From positions 78,845,635 to 78,909,634 of the forward strand of contig NC_134365.1 of the NCBI RefSeq assembly GCF_035582795.1: a stretch of 64,000 nt of DNA, written 5' to 3'. Of the stretch, positions 13,910 to 26,100 are shown in pieces (the first letter of the stretch is position 1; each line of letters begins with the position of its first letter). The stretch comes from Mycteria americana. Its lineage: Eukaryota > Chordata > Aves > Ciconiiformes > Ciconiidae. A program made the position numbers and the translations under genes. The notes beneath the pieces are model-generated. The model ran no database searches, was not told the DNA's origin, and was given only the letters and a program-made list of their open reading frames with translations.

Positions 13910-13965
13910 CCAAACAAACAAAACCCCAAAAAACCCAACCCCACCAAAAAAAACCCAAAACCCCC
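13877..13965. repeat. Poly-A (31) followed by A/C-only tract
   Basis: 31 A bases run directly into a further 58 bases made only of A and C (blocks of CCCC and AAAA), giving 89 bases without G or T. There is no retrogene-like coding sequence on the 5' side, so a processed pseudogene tail is not supported. Confidence 0.95.
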
Positions 13966-16900
13966 TAATGAATACATTGTTCTCCCCCAAGGTTCTCTCT
14001 GAGATGAAAAATAATTCTGTCCAACCAAAACTAAACTTCTCATTTCAGGAGCGTGCTACACAGTGTTTACCATACTCCCTGCTGAGAATTCACTTTCTTG
14101 CCCAGTGTAGCAAATGTTGCTTTATCTATTTTATATACAGTGGATGTTTGCTTTAAATGAATGCAGTGCTGGTTAAAAATTACCCAGTTGATGGCATCAG
14201 AAACTGAAGTCTGATTTATCATCAGAACAAGTAGCATGTAGGCACCTCCTCCCTTCCCTTTGACATTAATAAAATTTTGTTCTAAACAAGGTTTGAACCA
14301 ACGGGGGTTAAGAGGATGCTTCAAAATTACATTTATCATCTCTGATAAAAATGCTTACCCTTTCTGTTGTTACTGGTCTCTCCTATCTTTGCTGCTATAC
14401 ATAGTGAACATAGAGTTTGCTTTGTATTCACACTGAATTCATGCTGGTAACTCTGTGATGAAAATTGTTTGTGTACCAGGTTATTGAGCCATCAAGCTTC
14501 AGCAAACACTGTATCATAAATGAAAACTGTTGCTTAGAAAATTACAGTTCTGGTTGCCAGTATAATTGTAAGTACTAAGGAAATATGAACAAACACATTT
14601 ACTTGTTCAGTCAGGTTTCATCATTAACAGTTTAAGCAGAAAAAGTATAGTGGGATGTGAATTCTTAAGCCTTAATAATTTAGGAAGTTGTGTAAATAAG
14701 AGAAGATCTGTCTGCAAATTTCAGACAGAATTCTGTTCTAACAAATATCAGAGTAGCCCTAAGAAATGTAGTGGACTAAAGAAACCCCTTTACTGCAGTT
14801 ATGGACTTTCCATCCCCTTTGTTCCTGGAGAGTATGCAGCCTTGGAGGTTCATTTCTTCATATGCAGCCTGAGAGCTTGAAATCTGATTGTGCCAGGAGT
14901 GGGAGAGATGAGAACAGAGAGAACTTCAGGCAGGAGAACTTGGACATCAGCAAAGCAGAGGGTTGTGTTAACCAGCAGGTTTAGTGGTGGTTGCAGGTGA
15001 AAAACTATGCACAGAGGAACTAAGCCATAGTGAAGGAACTAGGGAGAAGGTGGAAAACATAGGAGTCATGGTGGAAGGGAAAACAAAGAGGTGAGCAAAA
15101 GGGAAGGCCAGACAGAAAGGAGAAAGGAAGAATTTGGTGGATGGGAAGACTGGAAAACAACGTGAGAGGCGTTAAATCAAGGGAGGAATAAAGAGCCACT
15201 TGAATGGGCACAGAGAAGTGTGACTGAAAACACAGTCATGGAGGGAACAGCAAGTAGCAGGTCATTGACTCCCCCTCCTTCACATTGCCGGCGGGCACCA
15301 GGATTACCAGAGAGTTGGCATTTGGCTGAACAGAAGATGGGATTATCCCATCTCATCTCAAAGTGGGAGTGTTAAAAGAGTGTAAGCACAAAAAAGCCAG
15401 GGGCGAGTTGCCAGCAAAAATTGGCATCAAAACCACAGTCCCTAGACCTAACAGCAGTAATGCCTGGGCGTAAGGAAGTAGGGTTTGGGGTGCAGGCTCT
15501 GTAGGGAAGTCATGCACTGTGGGGATGAGGACCATAGGAGTGCCAACTACCTGTAGCACTCTGTCCACAGGAATTGCTCTACCAAGTTGAGACACCAGCC
15601 AGGATTTCTGCACGGCGCTGGGCTATGCTTGGGGGGCACTGCCATGTAGAATTATTTTTTTCATGGCCCAGATTTACAATGCAGATGTGCTTTGAGTGGC
15701 CCAGGTGTTGCAGCAGCAAAACCACATTTCTGTGTGGCTTCAAAACTCCAACGAAACAAAGCAATTCAGGTGTTTGGGGGGGTTGGGTAATTGAAGAGTA
15801 TTGCTTTAGTATTTATCCAGGAGTAAATACTGAAAAAACTGCTGCATGAACTTGGGCTTCTTTCCAAGTTTAGGACAATATATACCATCACCAAGTAAAC
15901 GCCGTTCTATTTCCAAGCACTGAATGGATGAGCGTAGTAGAAAATTGTTTTCAGAGAAATCAGTGCTGTTTGATCAGTGTGTAACTTGGTATGATGCTCT
16001 GTCAGAGCACAGAGGCTCGTGACAGGGAGACTGTCTTCCTTTCTTTCTGACTTTCAAGGCTGTGTCTCAATCCATCACAGGAATTAACCTTTGTGTGTGC
16101 TCCTTCTCTGATCATCGTACGAAAAGAAGTTCAAAATCCCCCAAACTAATGTGATACAGAAAGGATAAAGTCTTCGTTTGGATTCTTTTTAAGGCCATAT
16201 GCATTTAATTTTTATTTTTACTCTTCCATTTTAACATATTATTTTTCATCTTAGCCCTAAAAATAGATAAGTTTTTACATTATTTCTGGGACAGAGAAGT
16301 GATACTACAGCACAGTGTTATTTTGTATGGAGATGGGTAGTTTTAACCATTATAAATTCTTTACTGTTTTTGTTAATTCTGAAAGAACAGAGGTGTCAAA
16401 TTAACATATAAGAACCCAAAGCATGTTAAAATTTATGTACAAGTTTAATGCTGAACAGTTGTAGGAATATTTCTAATATTTTGCTTTAAATTGTAGCATG
16501 ACATTTTTGTGTGTTAAGTGATACAGAAATCAGTTTATATAGATGCAATTAAGAATAGCGATTATGCATTTAAAGTTGATTGAAATATCCATACATAGTT
16601 GGATAACCTTTTGTAAACTTGCATTGAACTTTTGAAAATAGCAATTTTCTAATAGTAAATATTAATTTACCAACCTGTGTATCATCATCCTTCAAATTAT
16701 TATTTTTTTTTAATTTGCTGAATTATTTTTGCTTTTGAAAATTATTTTTTCATGGAAAGCTTGGTTAAAAATGTTTTGACATTGCATAGAAATATGGCCA
16801 GTTCTAGGAATTTGTGTATGTTTATCTCTACTGCACCAAAATCAGTGGAACTTATTACAGTAGTAAAATTAATTTGGGATTAGAGCCCAAATGGAAAGTT

Positions 16901-17242
16901 TAATAAAATTAAAGCTGTTTAAATTTTCCTGAATTTCAGGGTTCAATAACACTTCTCCACACATCAGTATTGATGAGGTAGCACTAGAATATTTACTTTT
17001 CCAGGCTTCACAGTATTTTCGTTTTGAAAAGGGTATTTCAGTTCTGCGCAAAACTGGAGATGCAGCCATGCAGCTTTGCTTGCTGCGTGCAAAGCCTCAT
17101 TATGCAGCTGGCATCCTTGCAGAGGATGGGAGTCCAGGCTGTAGGGTGAATCTGTACTGGCTCTCAGTGGGGAAGGAGAAATCATTGCAGCAAACATGAG
17201 ACCCCCTTTATTTTAAGAAAGGTTTCATCCATCTCTGTCTCT

Positions 17243-17275
17243 CCCCCCCCCCCCCCCCCCCCCTTTTTTTTTTTT
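17243..17275. repeat. C21-T12 homopolymer pair
   Basis: 21 C bases (17243-17263) abut 12 T bases (17264-17275). The complementary strand carries G21, which can form quadruplex structures. Runs of this size are prone to sequencing-length error. Confidence 0.9.
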
Positions 17276-17642
17276 CTTACATACTTCCCATTTCTCCTCT
17301 GGTCAGCATGGTAGGTGCAGTTGGGTGTTTACATTGCACATCTACACATCTCTATCACAGAGTATAGGCCTGACTTTAGGGCCCTATATATTCTCCAAAA
17401 GACGCAAGCTGCTGTCAGATATAACCGAGAGTGTGGCTGTAGGTTATAGGCTCCCTCTTCCTTCATCCCTTGGCGTTGGGTGAAGGCACAGCAGCAAGCA
17501 GGGCTATACCACGTCTCTTCCCCACCTGCAGCCTCTCTCTGTGTGCAGTGGTGGCAGTGCATTGCCCACTATCATGATGCTAGGAAGGCAAATGAGGCGC
17601 CAGCTCTCACATGAAAAGCGGTGGGTTTTTGTTTGTTTGCGG

Positions 17643-17658
17643 CCCCCCCCCCCCCCCC
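17643..17658. repeat. C16 homopolymer
   Basis: 16 C bases bordered by GG on both sides, 380 bases after the C21 run. Confidence 0.9.
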
Positions 17659-17768
17659 GGGCAAATACTGTACCACATGCCTCCAAAAGTTTGGGGGAAT
17701 CTAGGTACTATATGTAAACCTCTGCTACTTGTTTGGTTACATATACAGTAGAAACGGCTGCCTGACAC

Positions 17769-17820
17769 AAAGAAAGAAGAGAAGCAAGAGAGAGTAGAGG
17801 GAGAGAGAGGAAAGAGGGTA
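17769..17820. repeat. Purine-rich GA stretch
   Basis: About 50 bases that are almost all A and G (GAGA and GGAAA units). It belongs to a low-complexity cluster that also contains two C-runs and an A/C-only tract. Confidence 0.75.
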
Positions 17821-17853
17821 GCTGGGAAATGTTAGTATGGCAGCTATAGATTT

Positions 17854-17908
17854 AAAAAAACCCAAAACAACAACAAAAACCCCAAAACCAAAACAAACCC
17901 CAAACCCC
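17854..17908. repeat. A/C-only low-complexity tract
   Basis: 55 consecutive bases made only of A and C, starting with A7CCC and ending with CCCC blocks. Confidence 0.9.
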
Positions 17909-18515
17909 TATCAGCTGCCAAGTGAAACTTAGAGTTTCTAGGGTCTGATAATTTGCAGAAACTCCAAAGAAGAATGGATTTTCCATATTTTCACCTGCGA
18001 TGCAGATCTCCAGTAACTCCAACAAGTACTGGTATTTTAAAATGAGTGAGTATGTACTCCGTACCCTCAGGTTGCCCACCCCCACAGCATTTTGCACAAA
18101 ATGGGGAGCAGAAGCTGGGAGAACAACAAGAGTTGGCTGGGCATTGGTGCTGCTGCAGCAGAGGCAGCCGGGAGTTCAGGGACAGGGAGCTTGTTGGAGG
18201 AAAAGGCTGATCTGTGAAGAAGTGGTGAGTAGTGAAGGAATGCTGTCATCAGCTGTACTGCTTTTATTACTTGCTTGGGTGTACGACTGCTCTGCTGTTG
18301 AACCAGAGTTTCCTTTTTAAAAGCTAATCCATGCATTGTATATGTGGAAATACAGTACTCCTCTTGATTTTAGTTATTCTGTCGCAAAAATCGGTCTAGG
18401 TTGTGAGAGACCCTCTGAGTAGCAAGGCAGACTTTTGACATGAGCTGAACTAGATCCAAATCAGTCCTTAAAATAAAGGATGCCCAAAGGACCACAGCCC
18501 TGTATGCTCTCCAAG

Positions 18516-18538
18516 ATAGTATAGTAGACATATACTAT
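18516..18538. repeat. Short inverted repeat (8-bp arms)
   Basis: ATAGTATA at 18516-18523, a 7-base loop, then the reverse complement TATACTAT at 18531-18538. It is AT-only in the arms and may be chance. Confidence 0.7.
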
Positions 18539-18620
18539 ATTGGTGTCTACTTCCTATACATGGTCTAACTGATTTTTCACCAACGTATTGCCAACAAAGA
18601 ATGGTAAGTTAATAAAGAAT

Positions 18621-18966
18621 ATCATAGAATCACTGAATATTTTGGATTGGAAGAGACATTTAAAGGTCATCTAGTCTAACCTCCCTGCAATGAGCAGGGA
18701 CATCTGCAACTAGATCGGGTTGCTCAGAGCCCTGTCCGACCTGACCTTGAATGTTTCCAGGGATGGGGCATCTACCACCTCTCTGGGCAACCTGTTCCAG
18801 TGTTTCACCACCCTCATCATAAAAAATGTCTTCCTTATATCTAGTCTGCATCTACCGTCTTTCAGTTTAAAGCCATTACCTCTTGTCCTGTCGCTACAGG
18901 CCCTACTAAAAAGTCTGTCGCCATCTTTCTTATAAGCCCCCTTTAAGTATTGAAAGGCCGCAGTAG
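18621..18966 (-). mobile_element. CR1 LINE, 5'-truncated 3' end
   Basis: Read on the minus strand, this is the terminal part of a Chicken Repeat 1 non-LTR retrotransposon. The end of ORF2 is readable without stop or frameshift down to a stop at 18710 and includes the typical motifs NGFKLKDGR, MRVVKHWNRLPREVVDAPSL and LETFKV. The 3' untranslated region follows (tctagttgcagatgtccctg, then a region resembling the gatgacctttaaaggtctct block), ending in the CR1 terminus close to attctatgat at 18621. Only about 346 bases remain, so the copy is strongly 5'-truncated, as most CR1 copies are, and it cannot move itself. I see no target-site duplication, which is normal for CR1. It is the best single indicator that the DNA is avian. 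Confidence 0.95.
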
Positions 18967-21900
18967 GAAATATGAAAATAAATGAATAAATTATGTTAGA
19001 TACCTGAAACAAACTGCTAATGAAGAACATGGACTTTGGTTTTGGTAGACATTGTGTAGGAAATACAATGAGGAAAAATACTATTTAGTACAGACAATCT
19101 ATGGGAAGAAAAGCAGGATGCTTTGAATACACTTTTCATGAGTATATTATGCACTCAGCTCATATGTTGCTGTGTTTATAAATTCTATAGCAAAGTTACT
19201 GCAGTATTATAAATAATAAAATAATCTTCTGAAACCACTTTACCTGGTTTTGTAGGCAATACCCCTTAGCAAATACTGGGTCTACACAGAATTCTCATCC
19301 TATCAAAATGTAATTGCAGACTGATGTTACGTGGTGAGCTGTGTCACACCTTTTAAAAGTAACAAAGAATATCAGTAGAAGGCAAGAACATCAGGAAAAA
19401 AAAAAGAAACCACACTATTTAAATTTGAAGAACATCACATCTGACAGCTGAGTGAACAAAAAGAATAGGCATCAAAGACGTCTGCGCCTTGACAAATGTT
19501 GGGAGGAATCTCTTGCCTTTGTTTGGACTATCCGTAGATGCGAGTTCATTATCAAGCAGTTCTGCGTGCGTGACTGCCTTCATTTTTGATAAAGTAATGC
19601 TCTTTTAGGGATGTCAGCAAGTAATAACCTTGCCTGTAGAGGGATATAGGATGTGGTATTTTGTAAAGTACTTCCAAATTTCTATTATTAATGAAAAGCT
19701 TGTAGTTCGGCTCTTTTTGGGGCTTTTTTTACTGCCTTTTTGGCAGAGTGAGGTGGGGGAAGGCACTAAATCTGACAGTTTACTAGAAACGGTGATACGT
19801 GGCATGGAACGCTATTAAGGAGATTATGTTATCTCCTAGGAACAGAGAATGCTGCGGTCAACAGGAAATCAATTTCCGAGGGTGCTACAGTAAATTTGTC
19901 TTGTAACTGGAAACTTTCTAATTGCTGCCCCAAGGGAACAGTAAGCTGAAAACCAGGCAGATGGTTTCTTCCTCATTTCCCTTCTTCTTTGATTCCGTCT
20001 AAATTATTTCTAGCTTCCTAGTAACTTTGTGCGTTAAACGTTTGCAAATGTTTTAATGCTATCATAGTTGCTCTCACTTGTACAGTAACTTTGGTGTTCA
20101 AAAGCCAGATGTTTTTCAGCAGGTTTTGAGAGAGATTTAAATCTGTCCTCTTTAGATTGAGCCACTACTTCTAACTATTGTGTTAGCAATTAGTATGAAG
20201 GAGAAATTGGTTTTTATTCAATGCTATGCAGCACAAGGATTGTATCTTTTTTTTTTTTCTTCAAGTGGGGGCTCAAGGAGATGGCTTTTTTTTCCTGTTC
20301 CATCAGTTCATTAAGACTTTCATTACTCGTGTCATCTAAAAGCATTCTAGTGTTAAAGCTATAGCCTAGTTTTTATGGCTTATGATTTTATTTATGATTT
20401 ACAGTTAGAATTCAATAGGATGGAAAGGCCTGGTGTAAATAGGTACTTTAGAAAAGGAAAGTAGTGCCCCATTTCCTTATAAGAGCTTTCAGAAATATTT
20501 GGCTGGGGTGAATTCTGTGAAGATCAGATATATTGAACGTTGGCTTTCTTTGTTCTGAAAGTTTGGCTGAATGCAGGTGGTAGTCGATGAAAACTAAATT
20601 GAAAAACGTAGCGGAAAAATAAGCCCCAAAGAGCTTGTTGTGGTCAAGTTCCAGCTTCAGCAAAGAGCAGAAAGGCGTGCTTGAAATACTTGGTGGAGTT
20701 GGAGGCTAAGAGGTGTGAATACAAGTGTGAGCTGTAGGTTGAATTTGGAGCCCCTTGAAAACTTCTCAGTATCATTATGTTCCTACAAAATGTAAGCATT
20801 TTGTTTAGGAAAAAAAGTTGGGAGGAGATTGTTCAGATAAGATAGAAAAAGTCAGCTTTCCTTTTTTTGCAACTACACTTTACTTCAAAAACATTTTTTA
20901 ATTTTGTTTATTTGAAGTAGATACTTATGTACTATTTATTCCTGACCATCACAGGTACACATGATCAGATAATATACCAAGTATTTATGAGTAAACTACG
21001 TCAATTAGTAAATAATCTACAATACCTGCCACAAATTAGTTGCTAAAAAACCATGCATTATCACACTAGTTGCTAATTGTTAATTTTAGAAATGTCTAAA
21101 TACCACTCAGAATAATAATAAACAAATTAATTACTGGTTGGAATATCAATCACTAAGTTCTTGGGGTTTTTTGCATCATAATTTAAAAACAACAGTGGAA
21201 TTATAATTTTGAATACCATGAGGTAAAATTAACATGAACTGAAATATATCTGGCCCAGAATTGCTTTCATTTTTTTAAGAAAATTGTTGCTCAGTGAGAA
21301 ATTGCATAATTTTCTCTTTTGAACTTAATGGGACTTTTCCCTGTGTATGTGCTTTTAAATTGAGAGTTTCCTGTAAATTGAGATAATTATTTTCAACAAG
21401 AAACAAATAAGATTGTTGTGAAATAGTTGGTAAATGTTTGAAAATCTTCAAAGTGGTAGAACCATGTTCATATTTTATCTGCAGTGCAGCAAGTTATGGA
21501 AATGCATGGTTGCCTTTGGTGATAATTACTATTACATTAATATCACATCTCTGAAATGCTTTGAAAATTTATGGAAAACCTTCATTAGCCATCAGAAGCT
21601 CTTTTAAATATTATGATGGTTAGTAGGTACTTGTTTTACTGTAGTTAGTACCTGGGAGCTGTAGTCATATACTAGGATGCAAATTTGTTTTGCCTGTATA
21701 AACTGAAACCCAAAGGATAGACTTTGCATTAGCTAGAGCCTGGCTCTAGTTCACACATGTAGTAACTGTGGTCGCTCTAATGACCTACTCCTCCTCAGCA
21801 AAATAGGTAAATGTATGCTTATAATTAAGCAGATGTTCGCTTGCTTTGTTGGTGTGCATTTTATTTCTAGCAAATTACTTATATAGCCTTTCTCTGGTTA

Positions 21901-22990
21901 AAAAAAAAAAGATTGGTATCTAGCTTTCAGACTTGTGGGTCTGGAATAAACCTACTTGACCTACTTAAGCTTTGGGATGTGCAGGGTGGGCAGCAGCAAG
22001 CAGGCAGAGTCTCTGGTCTTATTTGGTTTTGGTCCAAAAATAATTTCCCAGTTTCAGTGCTTTGAAGTAGCAATACGATATCTAACCTCTTGGCAGAGGA
22101 GAACAACGTGCTTGTATATGCCTTTTCTCAACAACCAAGCCATAAATGTGCCTGTTTTCTTTTTATTTAACGTGCTTAGATGAAACTAAACTGGTATAAA
22201 ACAGGGGTTTTAAATTAAATTAAAAAGAGAATATGAAAAGCTCAATTTCTTTCTCACCTCTACACCCGAATCTGGGTTTTTAATTTAAGGGAAGTACTCT
22301 TATTGCTGCTTGGAGCAGCTGCTTGGGGAAACAAATCTTCTAAATCGTATTCTTCGCTCCTGATGCTCACTTTGGGTGTGTTACTTAGTATTCTGTTTAC
22401 AAAGCACTCCGCAGAGTGTTTGACAAAAAACAGTGATTACACACAGGAAGTGCTGTTTTTCCAGTTTTTTATATGTTAATGCTCACTTGAAATTTTCATG
22501 AAGCTCCTTCATATGAAATGTGTGGTATAAAACATTTCCTGTAATAAAACTTAAAACTGCTATGGAATAAGTGACTTCGGTGTGAGGGTATGGAGTATGT
22601 ATCTTCTTCATCAGAGAAATAAAATGAAGAAAAAACTAAGAAGGTGTATGTTGTTTCTGGAAGTGAATTAATCTGCAATTCTGATGTTTATAATTAAAAA
22701 CGTGTAATATGTAAGTATTTTTAAAAAGAACTGCCCTCCCCAATAAAACCAGATTAGTTTGTTGAAAGTCTTGTTATTGTACATAGCTTTTCTTTTTTGG
22801 ACTGCTGTTTTAAAATATTTCTATAGTACTCTATGTTGTAAGAAAATGGTGCTCAAATGCAGATGAGCTGGTTCCTCAACAATAATTGGGCAGTAGGATT
22901 TGGGGGGTGGGGGTTGTTTTCTTTTTATATCTGTATAGTGTGTAAAATATGCCACATTGTGATGACAGCTACTTTTGTTTATTTTTGTAG
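18967..22990. other. Non-coding upstream region or probable intron 1, 3' part
   Basis: AT-rich DNA between the CR1 copy and the first supported coding exon of ARHGAP8. No open frame shows a recognisable domain. The stretch 20900-21140 is particularly A/T-rich with little low-complexity sequence. It ends in a good splice acceptor (ttttgtttatttttgtag). Confidence 0.6.
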
Positions 22991-23065
22991 GGTTGACCCA
23001 AGGACCATTTCATTCTGCAAGAATCAGTTAGCGAGATCTGCATAGACTTGTTCCTAAGGGGAAAC
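22991..23065 (+). other. ARHGAP8: ARHGAP8 5' untranslated part of start-codon exon
   Basis: The exon begins after the pyrimidine-rich acceptor tttatttttgtag. A TGA at 22994-22996 is in frame with the ATG at 23066 and there is no other ATG in this frame between them, which supports 23066 as the real start. The acceptor implies at least one more 5' non-coding exon upstream. Confidence 0.75.
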
Positions 23066-23102
23066 ATGTCTGAGATTGACTATGAGAAGTTAGCTGAAAT
23101 AG
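23066..23102 (+). CDS. ARHGAP8: ARHGAP8 coding exon 1 (start codon)
   Basis: Encodes residues 1-12 ([12 protein letters not shown]) plus the first base of codon 13. The ATG context is aacATGt, with A at -3. The donor is AG|gtaaat. The short peptide begins an acidic leader completed by the next exon. It is the least certain coding exon because the N terminus is not conserved in the family; the in-frame upstream stop, the good splice sites and the matching phase support it. Confidence 0.75.
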
Positions 23103-26100
23103 GTAAATATTTTTTATGGTACTTCAAATGGCATCTGTGTAGAGTTACAGGTGATTTAATAGAGCATCTTCAGTAAGTGAGAGGCTTCACCAACATTTTG
23201 TAATACTTCTTGGAGCAATCCAATATGAGTTACAGCCACTGTACTGATGCGTACCCTATTAAAGCCATTAGGGTTGAAGGTTAGTTTAATACATGCAGCT
23301 TTTATGAATTATTGGTAGATGTTCCTAGCGCAATTCTAGGCTATTGGAATATCACCATCATCACATATTGTGGCACAAATGGGAGTCATTACTCCAAACA
23401 GACAAGTATTGAATGAGCATAGAGATTGCTGTATTGCATGTTATCTGCCAAGATGTTAAGTCGAGCTGAGCAATATGACCATGGCATTAGGGGCCTCATC
23501 ATTTTGAAAGACCAGCGTTACATTTTTCTTCCTTGAGCTTTTGAGGATGCCAGGCTGAACCCCAGAGCAAGTCTTCCAGAGCTTCCCCCTCCCCCGTCCC
23601 CTCAGTCTCCCTTTCCCTGTCCCTCACCTTAGCTCTGATTTCTCCACATCATGACTTTCAGCAGCAGCAGGCTGGCCTTTTTACTCCTAAGGCCTGATTC
23701 CAAATCCACTGAAAGCAATTTTCCCCTCAGCCGTGGTAAGCTCTGGATCAGGCCCCTCGTTGTAACCCAGCTTGGGTTGAACACTGATAACAGGTGGTCC
23801 TCTGCTATAGCTGATAGAGGAGTTTATTGCCCTGCTCCATCATTTGCAGGAAAAAAATGGAGCTGAGGTCTCCTCAGTTTGGAACAATGAATCTTCTTTT
23901 TCATTTGTGTTTATTACGAAACATCTCTTGATCTCTTGCTCACAAAGAATTATCTTACTAGGTTAGGGTTAACTAGCTTTTCAGTAGATATGATTACTGT
24001 TGGGTCTTCAGTCGCTGTGAGTAAGTGCAGTACAAATGGGCATGTGTATTTACTTTGCTTCTCTAGTTCTTTGGCACATCTCAAAGCCAGATAGCTTGAT
24101 ATCTATACTCTGTTACAAATCCTTACCCCTGCTTTTTGGAAACCTGTCTATTTTTATGCATAGTACAAAATAATTTTTTACAGAAGGAGTTAGCCTCTGC
24201 CTCTCTGTACCAAAGGCTGTAGTTAACATATTGGTTGTTTCTGCTGTGTTTACCTTGAATATACATTTCACTTTTAACAAAGCCTGTTAAGTTTCAATGG
24301 ATTATGGTAAATGGTTCACAGCTACTGCTTCACATCCCCACAGATTACCATTTTCTATTTCTTTTTCTCTCTCCCCTTTGCAACTTTTTGTTACTTTAGG
24401 TGGTTACAGTGCTCAGACATGAAAAAAACCCCTAATAAACAAAATTGTGTTTTCCTTGTTCTGAGTTTTAACATGACTTAAATATTTAAAAAGGGAATAA
24501 ATTGTGAAATTCATATACTGCATTATGTTTGTATCATTCTTCCCACCTCTTGGGACAAAAACATTCTTTAACTGGAAAAGTATTCTTTCACTTTAAGGTT
24601 AGTGTAGCTTTTTATAGATGATACACTTTTAAAGGGTAGAAAAATACACATTTTGGAGATGATAATAAGAATTTAAACTTCTTTATGTGTATGAAGAGGA
24701 CTCTAATGGTGTATTTCTAAAAGCATATTTTTTTTTCTATAGGGCTGCTGATTTATTTTCTGAGGAGGCTTTAACGTGAATCCAGACATAAAGAAATGTA
24801 AAAGTAGTACACGTGTTCCTGACTCCTCTTTGTCTTTGAGAAGCCCAGCCACTAGTGGCATTTTTCATCCTTGTGAAATGCATTTTTGGTACAAATCACG
24901 TTAAAACCAAAAATGAGACAATAAAGCTTTCATGTGGTTGTTTATAGGACAGAAAGGTACTGAGAAACTGTGAGTGGAAAGCATTCAGAAATATTTAGTA
25001 AGAGTTTTTCTCTAACACTTATTAGCTACTGGCACATAAATCTGGCTGAAATCAATACTTAATATACTCTCTCTGCCCTAGTGCGTCTTGCGTGGTGGTC
25101 AAGGCATATGAAATATGCAGATGATTAGAAGGCAAAATATTCTTGAAGTACTTTTTAAAGTGGCACTATAATGTTATAGCTAAAACTGTTAATTCTACCT
25201 TATTAAAACTTGCATGATAAAAAGAGATGGATGATGTACAGGGGGTGGTGCAGCTTATCAGAACATTAGTTTTTCTCTTTACGTGTGCCTTTTCTTCTCT
25301 TAAGCCACAAAGACACTTGTGTGTTAGTGTGTCAATTTAATGTTATTCCCATCAGCTTCTAGAAAACATTCATTTGAATAGTGTAGAAACATTAGTGACA
25401 GTAATGTCACAATTGTCCCAGAATCTGTGTTCATTTGGGTATGTACTTAGGATCAGCTCTTTTTGAACCTTACAACAGTTTGGAAAAAACTTGGGAAAGA
25501 AAACCCCAAAACAAAACCAAAAAAACTCTGGAACAAGATTGACACAAGGTCAATTGACACATGATTGACACAAGGTCAATCATGACACAATACCTTGTGT
25601 TGCTCCTTTCAGTGCAGAGTAGATTTTAATTCTAGGATCTAGTCCAGAATATACTGAAGTTGGGGGCAGGATGCCTGTTGATTTTACTGGGCTTTTGAGC
25701 AGACTTTTACACCTTTGCTTGGCCTCTAGCTGGAGTATATGTTGGATTGACGTTTGGCTGCCTTGCCTATTGCAAGTTCAGAAGGTTAAAGGATTTCGAG
25801 GAAACAGTGGATTTTTTGAGGGAGGTGAGATGAAGATTTGTTTGCACTTTGCTACCTTTATGCAAAGTAATGAGTCTGCTCTCAGAAAGCGTTCACGTGG
25901 GGTGTTAGTGTGGAATAGCTGTCAATGGACATGTTAGTGTACTGAAACTTTGACTTCCCCATTTGGACAACCTTGAAGGAAAAGACAAGAAGCTTAGATG
26001 GATACAACAAGCAGATTGTGGGAGCGTAGGAAATGATGAGACAACACCAGCAGTCGTGAATAGCAAGGTCATAGCTTGCCAGCTGTCCAGTGGTTGTAGA

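Larger units (their letters stand above)
341..18620. other. Non-coding upstream region or probable first intron
   Basis: No coding exon could be supported over these 18 kb on either strand. Open frames are short, show no recognisable domain and are at the length expected by chance. The segment is AT-rich (especially 16160-16960). It holds a (TA)n run, a (TC)30 run, several A/C-only or G/T-only tracts, a purine-rich stretch at about 14890-15230 and a low-complexity cluster at 17220-17910. If the island at position 1 is the ARHGAP8 promoter, this is the 5' part of intron 1; that is inference. Confidence 0.5.

Noticed and set aside
13863-14156. Frame with poly-Lys and Pro-rich segments
   Set aside because: It is the translation of the poly-A and A/C-only tract; there is no other support.
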